A DNA stretch of 64,000 bases from Lachnospira rogosae (GCF_040096455.1 NZ_JBBMER010000001.1:62001-126000), one strand, 5' to 3'. Positions 52,598-61,883 are shown, counted from the first letter of the stretch. Numbers and translations are program-made. The notes: generated by a model not told the origin, from the sequence alone.

Positions 52598-53155
52598 ATG
52601 GCAGTAGATTCATCTAATGCAGTATCGCAAAGCCAGATTATCAGTTCTACATCTAAGACAACGAATACTAAGAAGTCTAACACACTTAATATGGAGAACT
52701 TCTTGAGCCTTTTAGTAGCAGAAATGCAGAATCAGGATCCGCTTGAACCAACAAGTAATTCAGATTATATGGCTCAGATGGCAACATTCTCACAGGTAGA
52801 AGCTACAACAGAGATGAATGAAAAAGTGCTTAGCCAGACAGCATCTAATCTTATTGGTAAAGCTGTTATTGTAAAGACAGATATGAATACATCTGGCTAT
52901 GCTGGTGGTGTGGTTAATGGCTGGCAGGAGATTGATGGTATAATATATCTTGGTATTAACGGCGGTCTTTATGATATTAATGATGTTGATCAGGTGATTG
53001 ACAAAGATTACTATGAAAAATGGAATGCATCTAATGGTTCTAATAGTTCATCTGGAAGTACAGACAGCACAACAGGCAGTACTGATTCAACAGATGATAA
53101 AAAGGACAGCACAGATTCTACTGATAAGTCAGAAGCAGCTGGGTCAGAAGAATAG
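52598..53155 (+). CDS. flgD: Flagellar hook-capping protein FlgD
   Basis: A 185-residue hook scaffold. The signature TLNMENFLSLLVAEMQNQDP, followed by TSNSDYMAQMATFSQVEA, is clear. The usual C-terminal beta domain is short and replaced by a Ser/Thr/Asp/Gly low-complexity tail of about 40 residues. The ATG at 52598 with AAAGGAGAACACAT is preferred over an upstream in-frame ATG at 52574. Confidence 0.94.
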   Translation: MAVDSSNAVSQSQIISSTSKTTNTKKSNTLNMENFLSLLVAEMQNQDPLEPTSNSDYMAQMATFSQVEATTEMNEKVLSQTASNLIGKAVIVKTDMNTSGYAGGVVNGWQEIDGIIYLGINGGLYDINDVDQVIDKDYYEKWNASNGSNSSSGSTDSTTGSTDSTDDKKDSTDSTDKSEAAGSEE

Positions 53156-53224
53156 AATTCGTACAGGAAAGGGATTGAATGTACATAATGCTTTAATTTA
53201 ATTGATGTAAGATGGGAGATGTCT

Positions 53225-53653
53225 ATGAATAATATACTCAATGGCAGCGTTACTTCAATTGAAAGAATGGCAGAGGTTATCAGTAAGAGAAAGAAACAGG
53301 ATGTTAATGCCACATATGATGGCCCTTCATTTACTGAAATATTAAGTCGTCAGCAGTCAATTGATGAGCTTGTCGCAGACAGAACTTCAGGTGTAGCATA
53401 TGGGCTTAAATTCACTAAACATGCAGATGCAAGACTTGAACAGAGAGATATAAGACTAACTGACGAACAGATGATAAGGCTTGAAGAGGGAACGAAGAAG
53501 GCATATAGCAAAGGAATCAAAGAGTCTTTGGTTCTTGTTGATAATCTTGCGTTCATAGTCAATACTGATAAGAAGACAGTAATAACAGCTATTGACCAGA
53601 ATTCAAGTGATGACAACATTTATACCAATATTGATGGCGCAGTAGTTATGTAA
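53225..53653 (+). CDS. Flagellar operon protein, TIGR02530 family
   Basis: A 142-residue protein found between flgD and flgE in many Firmicutes. The C-terminal half carries the family core LKFTKHADARLEQRDIRL, KAYSKGIKESLVLVDNLAFIV and KTVITAID. The function is unsettled; a secretion or hook-assembly role is inferred from location. The ATG at 53225 is preferred because GGGAG is 6 nt upstream; the ATG at 53219 abuts that site. Confidence 0.88.
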   Translation: MNNILNGSVTSIERMAEVISKRKKQDVNATYDGPSFTEILSRQQSIDELVADRTSGVAYGLKFTKHADARLEQRDIRLTDEQMIRLEEGTKKAYSKGIKESLVLVDNLAFIVNTDKKTVITAIDQNSSDDNIYTNIDGAVVM

Positions 53654-53674
53654 CAGGACCGGTAAGGATGTTAT

Positions 53675-53700
53675 TCATCTCTGACTGACAGATGAGATGA
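53675..53700 (+). promoter_or_regulatory. Intergenic hairpin before flgE
   Basis: TCATCTC (53675-53681) pairs with GAGATGA (53694-53700), 7 pairs, 12-nt loop, no T-run. It lies in the 110-bp gap before flgE and could adjust hook-protein expression or mRNA stability. Confidence 0.45.
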
Positions 53701-53763
53701 TACGCCTCAATGTTTAATAAGAATATTAAATAACGCGGTTACGCAGTATGGAGGAATAATATT

Positions 53764-55095
53764 ATGATGAGAGCATTGTTCTCTGGTGTGTCAGGCTTAA
53801 AATCACATCAGACAAGAATGGATGTTATAGGTAATAACATTGCAAATGTTAATACAGTAGCTTACAAATCACAGTCGATGACATTTAGTGAAGTGTTTTA
53901 CCAGACAACACAGACAGCTACAGGACCTAATGCCGATACAGGTAAAGGTGGTACTAATGCTATGCAGATTGGTCTTGGCTCTTCAGTGGGTTCTATATCA
54001 ACAGCAATGACAACAGAAGGTGCAACAGAGAGAACAGATAATGCAACTGATCTCGCTATTACAGGCTGTAACGCATTCTTTATTGTAAGCAGCGGTGGTA
54101 ATACATATTTTACAAGAGCTGGTAACTTTACAAAGGATGAGTCAGGTGCATTGGTTACACAGTCTGGTGCAAGCGTACTTGGATGGCAGGTTGACAGCGA
54201 GACTGGTGAGATATTAAAGGATAAGGTATCACCTCTTTATCTTGAAAGTGATGCTGTTAAATATACATTACCAGAAAGAACAACAGGACTTACACTTGCT
54301 GGTAATATTAATTCAACAGAGTCTGATGATGTAACAACAACGCTTAACTTCTATGACAGCCTTGGTAGTTTATATCAGGCAACAGTAGTTCTTCATAAGG
54401 AAGGACAGACAGGTAATGATGTTACATACTCAATAACAGCATCTTCAATAACAAAGGATGGCGAAAAGACAGACCTTACACTTACAACAAGTAACACACT
54501 TGTGTTTAATTCAGTTACAGGTCTTTCTAATGAAGCTAATGCTAATATTGAATTTACAGTTGAGAGTCCAACAGCTAATGATCCACAGCTTGATAATATT
54601 GGTGCTGAAGGAACTCATATATTAACTGTTGATATGTCAGGAATTAAGATGATAGCAGATAAGTCATCAATCAAACAGACATATGGTATCAAGGATGCAA
54701 CAACTGGCAATTATATTGGTGGTGGTAAGGCTGTTGGTACAATGACATCTTACGGTATTGATACAATGGGTAGAATTAATGCAAGCTATAGCAATGGTGA
54801 TGTTAAGACTATTGGACAGATAGCTGTAACAGAATTCAATAACCCTGGTGGTCTTGAGAAGGTTGGAGAGAACTTATACGCTGCAACACTTAACTCAGGT
54901 GAGTTCGATGGAATAGGAAAAGATATATCAGCTACAAAGGGTAAGATCCAGTCGGGAGTATTAGAGATGTCTAATGTGGATCTTGCACAGGAATTCACTA
55001 CAATGATAACAACTCAGAGAGGCTATCAGGCTAACTCAAGGATTATTACAGTATCAGATACTTTGCTTGAGGAGCTTATTAATCTTAAGAGATAA
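53764..55095 (+). CDS. flgE: Flagellar hook protein FlgE
   Basis: Polymerises into the hook; 443 residues. The N-terminal rod/hook signature (MRALFSGVSGLKSHQTRMDV, GNNIANVNTVAYKSQSMTF) and the C-terminal helix (MSNVDLAQEFTTMITTQRGY, QANSRIITVSDTLLEELINL) are complete, with the beta-rich D1/D2 domains between. The ATG follows TATGGAGGAATAATATT; the second ATG at 53767 is an equal choice. A strong hairpin follows, ending the first flagellar segment. Confidence 0.95.
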   Translation: MMRALFSGVSGLKSHQTRMDVIGNNIANVNTVAYKSQSMTFSEVFYQTTQTATGPNADTGKGGTNAMQIGLGSSVGSISTAMTTEGATERTDNATDLAITGCNAFFIVSSGGNTYFTRAGNFTKDESGALVTQSGASVLGWQVDSETGEILKDKVSPLYLESDAVKYTLPERTTGLTLAGNINSTESDDVTTTLNFYDSLGSLYQATVVLHKEGQTGNDVTYSITASSITKDGEKTDLTLTTSNTLVFNSVTGLSNEANANIEFTVESPTANDPQLDNIGAEGTHILTVDMSGIKMIADKSSIKQTYGIKDATTGNYIGGGKAVGTMTSYGIDTMGRINASYSNGDVKTIGQIAVTEFNNPGGLEKVGENLYAATLNSGEFDGIGKDISATKGKIQSGVLEMSNVDLAQEFTTMITTQRGYQANSRIITVSDTLLEELINLKR

Positions 55096-55127
55096 TTAAG
55101 GTTATCATAACAAAGCGATTCATATTT

Positions 55128-55172
55128 ATGGAACGCTACAGAAGAGTATTCTGCCGCGTTCCATTATTTTAT
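55128..55172 (+). terminator. Extended hairpin after flgE, probable terminator or attenuator
   Basis: ATGGAACGC (55128-55136) pairs perfectly with GCGTTCCAT (55156-55164), and an inner CAGAA/TTCTG stem extends it. The following TATTTTATT is a weak T-tract, so read-through into motA is likely. Confidence 0.65.
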
Positions 55173-55305
55173 TGAAAGGATAGAATGTTTCAGAATTTTA
55201 TTCTATAAGTTATGCAGACAAAAGATATAAAGAAATATTTCGTTATTATTTGTCAGATTAATTAAGAAAATATGTAGAAAAATGTCAGTATTATATTGCA
55301 ATAAT

Positions 55306-55333
55306 TTGTCATTGGTGTTTTAATATATATAGT
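55306..55333 (+). promoter_or_regulatory. Candidate sigma-A promoter upstream of motA
   Basis: TTGTCA (55306-55311), a 16-bp spacer and TATAGT (55328-55333). Downstream TGGGG (55341-55345) can pair with CCCCA (55373-55377) across an AT-rich loop in the leader. A weak CodY-like match (11/15) lies at 55185-55199. Confidence 0.5.
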
Positions 55334-55403
55334 TTAATTATGGGGGTGTTGTATATATATAATATAAGTGTGCCCCAATATGAAAGAATGGATGGTGTCT
55401 TTG

Positions 55404-56198
55404 ATGGATTTAGCTTCAATTATAGGTATTGTCTTAGGTGCGGTAATGGTTGTATTCGGTATTCTGTGGGGCAATGGTGTATCAGCTTTGCAGAATTTCG
55501 TCGATGTTCCTTCAATTATTATTACACTTGGAGGTTCTTTAGCAGGTCTTATTGCGTCGAATACTCTTAAAGATTTCCTTAATAATTTTAAAGGTGTGGG
55601 TCTTGCGTTTAAAGATCCGAAGTATGACAATGGTTCAACAATAGCCAAGATTATAGAATTGTCAAATGTAGCAAGAAAGGAAGGTCTTCTTGCACTTGAA
55701 GAGGTGGCACAGAATCTTGATGATGAATTTATGAAGAAAGGTATTCTGCTTATTGTTGATGGTACAGAACCAGAGCTTGTAAGAGGAATACTTGAAACAG
55801 AACTTATGAATATGGATGAACGACACAGAAGTGTGGCTGGGTTCTTTGAGACATGGGCAGCACTTGGTCCTGCCTGGGGTATGATTGGTACTCTTATAGG
55901 TCTTGTTAATATGTTAAAGGATTTGCAGGATTCATCAGCAATTGGACCATCGATGGCAACAGCCCTTCTTACAACACTTTATGGTTCGTTGATAGCTAAC
56001 TGGTTCTGTACACCAATTGCTAATAAATTAAAAGAGCAGAATTCTATAGAATATCAGCTCAAAGAAATAGTTATTGAGGGTCTGCTTTCTATTCAGGCAG
56101 GTGAGAACCCACGAGTAATTGAAGAAAAGCTTAAGTCATTCCTTGCACCAGCATCAAGAAATGCATTGTCTACCGAAGAAGGAGGAGGTGAAGCTTAA
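55404..56198 (+). CDS. motA: Flagellar stator protein MotA
   Basis: Proton-channel stator subunit, 264 residues with four transmembrane helices (about 4-22, 30-50, 150-170, 180-200). WAALGPAWGMIGTLIGLVNML and ATALLTTLYGSLIANWF carry the family's channel-lining residues, and the cytosolic loop has the charged torque region (ELMNMDERHRSVAGFFET in part). Starts at 55368, 55380 and 55392 are in frame, but 55404 matches homologues (MDLASIIGI); none has a strong ribosome site. It overlaps motB by one base. Confidence 0.9.
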   Translation: MDLASIIGIVLGAVMVVFGILWGNGVSALQNFVDVPSIIITLGGSLAGLIASNTLKDFLNNFKGVGLAFKDPKYDNGSTIAKIIELSNVARKEGLLALEEVAQNLDDEFMKKGILLIVDGTEPELVRGILETELMNMDERHRSVAGFFETWAALGPAWGMIGTLIGLVNMLKDLQDSSAIGPSMATALLTTLYGSLIANWFCTPIANKLKEQNSIEYQLKEIVIEGLLSIQAGENPRVIEEKLKSFLAPASRNALSTEEGGGEA

Positions 56199-57010
56199 TG
56201 GCTAAGAGGAAACCTCAGGACCAGCCAGCCGGATCTCCAGCGTGGATGTCGACTTTCAGTGATTTGATGAATTTGTTATTATGTTTCTTCGTTTTACTGT
56301 TTTCGATGTCATCAGTAGATGCAGAAAAGTTTGAAAAGGTTGCGGCTTCCCTGTCAGCGAGCTTTAGTATATTTCCATCAGGAGGTTCAGCATTATCTGA
56401 TGAGGGTATTCTTGTGGGAAGTGGAGCAACACAGCTTAATGATCTTAGTTCATATTATAATAATATGGGTCTTAATACAGACGGTGAATTTACCGAAGAG
56501 GTAAAGACAGCTAAGGAACAGATGGATAAAGAAGGACTTAAAGAGTCTGAAAGTATGGCAGATGAAATAGAATCGGCTCTTAAAGCTGCTAATGTTGATA
56601 ATCAGGTTGAGATAACAGCTACTAATAAATATGTAATGCTTAATATGAATGGTGGTATATTGTTTAATTCAGGTGAAGCTGATCTGACACCTGAAGCGGT
56701 GAGTCTGTTAGATTCAGTGGCTGGAGCAATATACCAGTATAATGACAATTATATAACAATAGAGGGACATACAGATAGTAATCCGATTAATACTGCCAAG
56801 TTCCCAGATAATATGATGCTTTCTGTGCATAGAGCACATAGCGTATATAATTATCTTGTTAATAATAAAGGCTTTGATGCCAAGACTATGACATCTTCAG
56901 GTCGTGGAGAGAATGTTCCGATAGCTGATAATACAACGGCAGAGGGACGTGCCCAGAACCGTAGGGTTGAGATAAAGATATATAATAATCTTAACAGTGA
57001 TATACAGTAG
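56198..57010 (+). CDS. motB: Flagellar stator protein MotB
   Basis: Peptidoglycan-anchored stator subunit, 270 residues. The single helix follows WMSTFSDLMNLLLCFFVLLF, whose Asp is the proton-binding residue; the OmpA-like domain has VTIEGHTDSNPI-type (here ITIEGHTDSNPIN) and SSGRGENVPIADNTTAEGRAQ-NRRVEI motifs (quoted in parts). Its start overlaps motA by one base (TAATG). Confidence 0.94.
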   Translation: MAKRKPQDQPAGSPAWMSTFSDLMNLLLCFFVLLFSMSSVDAEKFEKVAASLSASFSIFPSGGSALSDEGILVGSGATQLNDLSSYYNNMGLNTDGEFTEEVKTAKEQMDKEGLKESESMADEIESALKAANVDNQVEITATNKYVMLNMNGGILFNSGEADLTPEAVSLLDSVAGAIYQYNDNYITIEGHTDSNPINTAKFPDNMMLSVHRAHSVYNYLVNNKGFDAKTMTSSGRGENVPIADNTTAEGRAQNRRVEIKIYNNLNSDIQ

Positions 57011-57078
57011 ATTTTCATTAAAGTATTTTGCTATAGACATAATCAGCATATATTAGATACATATCAGGAGGAAAGTTT

Positions 57079-57603
57079 ATGAAGAAAAGTATGTTAAATG
57101 TTATAACACTTGCACTAGTTCTTGTGAATCTTGTGCTTACTGTTATACTTACATTTTCACTTGTATCAACTAACAACAAGACTAATAAGCTTGTGACTAA
57201 GGTTTCGGAGATTATTGACCTGGATGTTGCAGGTGTTGATAACAGCAGTAAGTCAACATCAGCTGGCACAAGCATAGAAGATGTAGCTTATGTAGATGTA
57301 AGCAATAATGGTTCTAATGATATTATGATATCTTACACAGATGGTGGTAAGACACATTATGCAATTGTTAATGTAACTCTTGGACTTAACACTAAGGCTA
57401 AGGATTATGCATCTAAGAGCACAACTATTAACAATGGTATGAAAGTAATTGTAAACGCAGTCCAGACAGAGGCTATGAAATATACATATAGTACAATAGC
57501 AGCAAGCAAGACAACAGTGGAATCTAATCTTTTAGCAACACTTCAAGATACATTCCAGACTGAGTGTATAACATCTGTTATTGTATCAGTAGTAGTCCAG
57601 TAA
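57079..57603 (+). CDS. fliL: Divergent FliL-like flagellar protein
   Basis: A 174-residue protein with one N-terminal transmembrane helix (about 6-28) and an extracytoplasmic alpha/beta domain. FliL surrounds the stator and supports torque. Sequence similarity is weak; the identification rests on length, topology, the position between motB and fliM, and the C-terminal helix-strand pattern (TVESNLLATLQDTFQ...VSVVVQ). The ATG follows CAGGAGGAAAGTTT. Confidence 0.75.
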   Translation: MKKSMLNVITLALVLVNLVLTVILTFSLVSTNNKTNKLVTKVSEIIDLDVAGVDNSSKSTSAGTSIEDVAYVDVSNNGSNDIMISYTDGGKTHYAIVNVTLGLNTKAKDYASKSTTINNGMKVIVNAVQTEAMKYTYSTIAASKTTVESNLLATLQDTFQTECITSVIVSVVVQ

Positions 57604-57662
57604 TATAGGGGAATGTGTTTAATGTTAAAGATTAATTATGAATACAAGGAGGTGAGGAAGAC

Positions 57663-58646
57663 ATGGGAGAGGTCTTATCGCAAAGCGAGATAGATGATCT
57701 TCTAAAGGCGTTAAGCAGTGGTGAACTTGATGTTGATGAGATGAAGAATGGCGAAGAGAAACAGGTGAAGAACTATGACTTTGCAAGACCATCTAAGTTC
57801 TCAAAGGAACATTTAAGAACATTGGAGATTATATTCGAGCATTTTGGAAGACTTCTGGCAACCAATCTTCCAGCCTATTTAAGAAAAGCAGTCAGTGTTG
57901 ACGTAGTCAATTCGGAAGTAGTAATCTATTCAGAATTCTCAAATGCCTTGTCAAATCCAGTTCTGCTTGGAGTAGTAAGTATGGCTCCGCTATCAGGTAA
58001 TATGGTTATGGAGATTGCTTCTAATCTGGGATTTGCATTTGTAGACAGATTGTTAGGTGGAGCAGGAGCAGCTCTTGATAAAGAAAGAGAATTCTCGGAG
58101 ATTGAGCTTTCGATAATAGAAAGAATATTCTCAATATGCGTTAATCTTTTAAGAGAGCCTTGGGAAAATGTTATTAAAGTAACTCCGCGATTGGAAAGAA
58201 TAGAGACAAATTCTCAGTTTGCACAGATAATATCACCAACTGAAACAATAGCAATTATAACTATTAATCTCAAGATAGGTGATGTTGAAGGTCTTGTTAA
58301 TGTATGTCTTCCATTTACATTATTAGAGCCAGTTATGGACAAGCTTAATACGAAGTTCTGGTTTGCTAATATGCAGGAAAAAGATCCTAAGCTTTATGGA
58401 GATGTTATTGAATCGACAATCAGCAGGACTAAAGTACCTGTTAAGACATTGCTTGGTGAATCCAAGATTAATGTATCTGATTTCATTAACCTTCAGGTGG
58501 GGGACATTATTAAAATTGATAAAAAAGTTGATCAGGAACTCGATGTTTATGTTGGCAACATCAAGAAGTTTAAAGCATTACCTGGTTACTTTGAAGATAA
58601 ATACGCAGTTAGAATAACGGACGTAATTAGAGAGGAGAGTGAGTAA
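57663..58646 (+). CDS. fliM: Flagellar motor switch protein FliM
   Basis: C-ring protein, 327 residues. The N-terminal CheY-P-binding peptide LSQSEIDDLLKAL is present, followed by the CheC-like middle domain (YDFARPSKFSKEHLRTLEII) and the C-terminal SpoA domain (GDIIKIDKKVDQELDVYVGN in part). The ATG follows GGAGGTGAGGAAGAC. fliY starts 3 bp after its stop. Confidence 0.96.
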   Translation: MGEVLSQSEIDDLLKALSSGELDVDEMKNGEEKQVKNYDFARPSKFSKEHLRTLEIIFEHFGRLLATNLPAYLRKAVSVDVVNSEVVIYSEFSNALSNPVLLGVVSMAPLSGNMVMEIASNLGFAFVDRLLGGAGAALDKEREFSEIELSIIERIFSICVNLLREPWENVIKVTPRLERIETNSQFAQIISPTETIAIITINLKIGDVEGLVNVCLPFTLLEPVMDKLNTKFWFANMQEKDPKLYGDVIESTISRTKVPVKTLLGESKINVSDFINLQVGDIIKIDKKVDQELDVYVGNIKKFKALPGYFEDKYAVRITDVIREESE

Positions 58647-58649
58647 AAG

Positions 58650-59945
58650 ATGGATGGTATGTTATCACAGGATGAAATCAATGCATTATTGAATGGAATG
58701 TCTGCTGATGATAGTGCTGACAATGAAACATCGGAGACACCACAGGAAAGTAATGAGTCTGCAAGTGATAATACTCCGAACACCGATAAACCAGAGGCCC
58801 TTTCTGATACTGAGAAAGATGCAGTTGGCGAGATATCTAATATAAGTATGGGTACAGCAGCGACAACACTTAGTTCACTGCTTAACCAGAAGGTTAATAT
58901 AACGACTCCTAGGGTTGAGGTAGCAGATTGGGATAAGCTTTCTAGAAAGTATGACAGACCTTGTGTAATGCTTCAGATTAGATATAAGGAAGGTATAGAT
59001 GGCAATAATGTACTTATTCTTAAGGAGAGAGATGTTAAGATAATTACTGACCTTATGATGGGAGGCACAGGAAATGTAGATGATGGAGAAGAACTTACAG
59101 ATCTGCATCTTAGTGCAATAGGTGAGGCTATGAACCAGATGATGGGTTCAGCAGCTACCTCTCTTTCATCAATGTTTAACAGGAAGATAGATATAAGTCC
59201 TCCAATTGCTAATATTGTTGAAACATATAATGAGATGGATGAAACACTTCCACAGTTTTTAAATGACAATTTTGTAATTGTTGCATTTAAGATGCAGATA
59301 GGGGATTTAATTGATAGTGAGATTATGCAGTTATATCCTATTGATTTTGCTAAGGAACTTTTAACAATGTTCTCAATTGATCAGGAAGCACAGTCAGATA
59401 ACAGTTCAGCAAGCACAGAACCAACACCAGCTGAACAGACGGCAGCACCGCAGCCACAGGCAGCTACAGCACCACAGGCAGCTACAGCACCACAGCAGCC
59501 AATGCCAGATATGTCACAGCAGGGTATGATGCAGCAGGGTATGATGCAGCAGGGAATGCCAATGCAGGGTATGCCTTACGGATATGGAATGCCAATGCAA
59601 GGTATGCCTTATGGATACGGAATGCCAATGCAGCAGGCACCTGTGAAGGATGTTAATGTTTCACCGGCATCATTTCAGCCATTTCAGGCTGATGTTAATC
59701 CACTTGTTCAGCAGGAGAACATCGATTTGATTATGGATGTGCCTCTTGAAGTAACAGTTGAACTTGGAAGAGTATCAAAGTCAATTAAAGACATTCTTGA
59801 TTTCGCACCGGGAACAATCGTTGAACTTAACAAGATTGCAGGAGAAGCAGTTGATGTATTAGTTAATGGCAAATATGTTGCCAAAGGTGAAGTTGTTGTA
59901 ATCGAAGAGAACTTCGGTGTAAGAATTACAGAAATTATCAAGTAA
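58650..59945 (+). CDS. fliY: Flagellar switch phosphatase FliY
   Basis: FliN-type C-ring protein fused to a CheC-like phosphatase domain, 431 residues. It has an N-terminal CheY-binding peptide (LSQDEINALLNGM). Both CheC active-site motifs are intact: DAVGEISN and SAIGEAMN, each followed by a proline about 22 residues on, so CheY-P hydrolysis is expected. A Gln/Met/Pro-rich linker (about 285-325) precedes a SpoA/FliN domain (MDVPLEVTVELGRV to ENFGVRITEII in part). cheY follows directly, coupling motor and signal. Confidence 0.95.
   Translation: MDGMLSQDEINALLNGMSADDSADNETSETPQESNESASDNTPNTDKPEALSDTEKDAVGEISNISMGTAATTLSSLLNQKVNITTPRVEVADWDKLSRKYDRPCVMLQIRYKEGIDGNNVLILKERDVKIITDLMMGGTGNVDDGEELTDLHLSAIGEAMNQMMGSAATSLSSMFNRKIDISPPIANIVETYNEMDETLPQFLNDNFVIVAFKMQIGDLIDSEIMQLYPIDFAKELLTMFSIDQEAQSDNSSASTEPTPAEQTAAPQPQAATAPQAATAPQQPMPDMSQQGMMQQGMMQQGMPMQGMPYGYGMPMQGMPYGYGMPMQQAPVKDVNVSPASFQPFQADVNPLVQQENIDLIMDVPLEVTVELGRVSKSIKDILDFAPGTIVELNKIAGEAVDVLVNGKYVAKGEVVVIEENFGVRITEIIK
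59518..59635 (+). repeat. In-frame tandem repeats encoding the FliY linker
   Basis: Three units starting GGAATGCCAATGCA begin at 59553, 59586 and 59619, exactly 33 nt apart, encoding GMPMQGMPYGY repeats. Shorter 15-nt CAGGGTATGATGCAG units precede them. This tract is a likely hotspot for length variation, always in multiples of three. Confidence 0.85.
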
Positions 59946-60059
59946 TAATTTATTGTTTTTTAATAAAAAGATATATCAAAATTGGACTTGATGATGTATA
60001 ATACTTACGGATTTTTATTTAGTGAATAATTTATATTTTAGTTAAGATAGGAGATTCAT

Positions 60060-60422
60060 ATGGCTAAGAATATTTTAATTTGTGATGATGCAGCATTTAT
60101 GAGAATGATGATTAAGGATATACTCACAAAGAATGGTTACAATATCGCAGGAGAGGCTGAGAATGGTGCTAAGGCTGTTGAGAAATATGCAGAATTAAAG
60201 CCAGACCTCGTACTTATGGATATTACAATGCCTGAGATGGACGGAATTGAAGCACTTAAGAAGATTAAAGAAACAGATCCTAACGCAGCTGTAATTATGT
60301 GTTCAGCTATGGGTCAGCAGGCAATGGTAATTGAATCAATTCAGTCAGGAGCTAAGGATTTTATCGTAAAGCCATTCCAGGCAGATAGAGTATTAGAGGC
60401 TGTTCAGAAAGTTGTTGGATAA
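60060..60422 (+). CDS. cheY: Chemotaxis response regulator CheY
   Basis: A 120-residue single-domain receiver. Phospho-acceptor Asp54 sits in LVLMDITMPEMDG, with the acidic pair DD near residues 8-9, the conserved Ser in IMCSAMGQ and the Lys in FIVKPFQ. CheY-P binds FliM/FliY and sets rotation. The ATG follows AGATAGGAGATTCAT. The TAA overlaps the fliO ATG (TAATG). Confidence 0.95.
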   Translation: MAKNILICDDAAFMRMMIKDILTKNGYNIAGEAENGAKAVEKYAELKPDLVLMDITMPEMDGIEALKKIKETDPNAAVIMCSAMGQQAMVIESIQSGAKDFIVKPFQADRVLEAVQKVVG

Positions 60423-60796
60423 TGACAGTTGCACTTATGAGCAGCAGGCTTGAAGCATTTGCACAGCTTTTTACTCTTCTTATTGTATTTATATTTGTAT
60501 TGGCAGCTACATATTTTGCAACCCGTTTTGTTGGTAATTACCAGAAGAATAAGCTTTCCGGAAGTAATATACAGATATTAGAGACTATGCGTATATCTAA
60601 TACAAAGTATATTCAGGTTATTAAGGTTGGCGGGAAGTGTTTTGCAATAGCTGTTACTAAAGATAATGTGAGTTTTCTTTGTGAATTGAATGAAGATGAG
60701 CTTATATATAATTCTTCTAGTGATACAGGTACAATTAATAAGGAGAGTTTTAAGGCTGTTTTGGAGAAATTTAAAAAGGACAAGCCAGAAGGTTAG
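60422..60796 (+). CDS. fliO: Flagellar export protein FliO
   Basis: A 124-residue membrane protein with one helix (about 13-36) and a short cytosolic tail (MRISNTKYIQVIKVGGKCFAIAV in part). FliO aids assembly of the FliPQR gate. It is translationally coupled to cheY by a one-base overlap, and fliP begins 13 bp after its stop. Confidence 0.88.
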   Translation: MTVALMSSRLEAFAQLFTLLIVFIFVLAATYFATRFVGNYQKNKLSGSNIQILETMRISNTKYIQVIKVGGKCFAIAVTKDNVSFLCELNEDELIYNSSSDTGTINKESFKAVLEKFKKDKPEG

Positions 60797-60809
60797 GCGG
60801 GTTTATTGT

Positions 60810-61601
60810 ATGTTACATTGGTTGAGAAAGCATAAAAAGTCATGCATAAGAGGATTTGCAGCAGTCAGTGCAGTATTTGGTGTGATGTGTGGCGTTACAG
60901 CTAAGGTTCTTGCTGCGGAAGGTGATGACAATCTTATAAGCATAGGCATATCGGCAGGTGATGGCAGTGATATGGCAAGCGTTTTACAGATGTTGATTGT
61001 ATTGACAGTAATATCGTTAGCACCATCAATACTTATTATGCTTACTTCATTTACCAGAATTGTTATTGTGTTGCATTTTACAAGAGCAGCTATAGGTACA
61101 CAGACCGTTCCACCTAATCAGATAATTATAGGATTATCATTGTTTTTGACGGTGTTTGTTATGGCACCAACATTTACAGAGATATATGATAATGCCATAA
61201 CGCCGCTATCTAATAATGAGATGACGGCAGAGGAGGCATTTGATGAAGGTATTAAGCCGCTTAGAACATTTATGTTAAAGCAGACTTCTACCAAGGATCT
61301 GGATACATTCCTTAAAATTGCAGGATATGAAGAAGGTTCAGTTAAATCAGAAGATGATATAACATTAAGGGTTTTAATTCCATCATTTATAATAAGTGAA
61401 TTGAGAATTGCATTTATTATTGGTTTCCTTATATATCTTCCATTTATTGTTATTGATATGGTAGTATCTTCAACGCTTATGTCAATGGGTATGATGATGC
61501 TCCCACCAACAACAATATCTACACCGTTTAAGATACTTCTGTTTGTTATGGCAGATGGATGGAACTTGATTATTGGTAATTTAATGATGACATTCAAATA
61601 A
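60810..61601 (+). CDS. fliP: Flagellar export gate protein FliP
   Basis: Core of the type III export channel, 263 residues. A signal peptide (about 1-35, ending AKVLAAEG) precedes four transmembrane helices; SLAPSILIMLTSFTRIVIVL and LPFIVIDMVVSSTLMSMGMM are family signatures. The ATG at 60810 is preferred: GGCGGG lies just upstream, whereas the longer frame would start inside fliO. Confidence 0.95.
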   Translation: MLHWLRKHKKSCIRGFAAVSAVFGVMCGVTAKVLAAEGDDNLISIGISAGDGSDMASVLQMLIVLTVISLAPSILIMLTSFTRIVIVLHFTRAAIGTQTVPPNQIIIGLSLFLTVFVMAPTFTEIYDNAITPLSNNEMTAEEAFDEGIKPLRTFMLKQTSTKDLDTFLKIAGYEEGSVKSEDDITLRVLIPSFIISELRIAFIIGFLIYLPFIVIDMVVSSTLMSMGMMMLPPTTISTPFKILLFVMADGWNLIIGNLMMTFK

Positions 61602-61619
61602 TAAAGGTGGGACTGATAT

Positions 61620-61883
61620 ATGGATACTGGTACAGTTATTAATATTGCAAGGCAGACAGTATGGATTATAGTAAAAACAGCTGTTCCTGTACTTCTTGTT
61701 TCAATGATTGTTGGTTTGGTTATAAGTCTTTTTCAGACACTTACATCTATTCAGGAGCAGACTTTGACATTTGTGCCGAAGCTTATTGCAATTCTTTTAA
61801 CATTAATGCTTTTGGGGGCATGGATGTTAAATCAGATTACAGGATTTATGGGGAATTTGTGGAATTTCTCACAGTATATTTAA
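61620..61883 (+). CDS. fliQ: Flagellar export gate protein FliQ
   Basis: An 87-residue export-gate protein with two transmembrane helices (about 15-38 and 52-75), and the family segment LISLFQTLTSIQEQTLTFVP (here VISLFQTLTSIQEQTLTFVP). It lies between fliP and fliR, as in nearly all flagellated bacteria. Confidence 0.95.
   Translation: MDTGTVINIARQTVWIIVKTAVPVLLVSMIVGLVISLFQTLTSIQEQTLTFVPKLIAILLTLMLLGAWMLNQITGFMGNLWNFSQYI

Noticed and set aside
55340..55570. 76-residue ORF starting at GGGGG before motA
   Set aside because: It runs out of frame into motA and ends with cysteine/tyrosine-rich nonsense; motA is clearly the real frame.
59982..60002. Promoter TTGGAC/TATAAT before cheY
   Set aside because: The spacer is only 9 bp, too short for sigma-A; cheY is more simply read from the upstream flagellar transcript.
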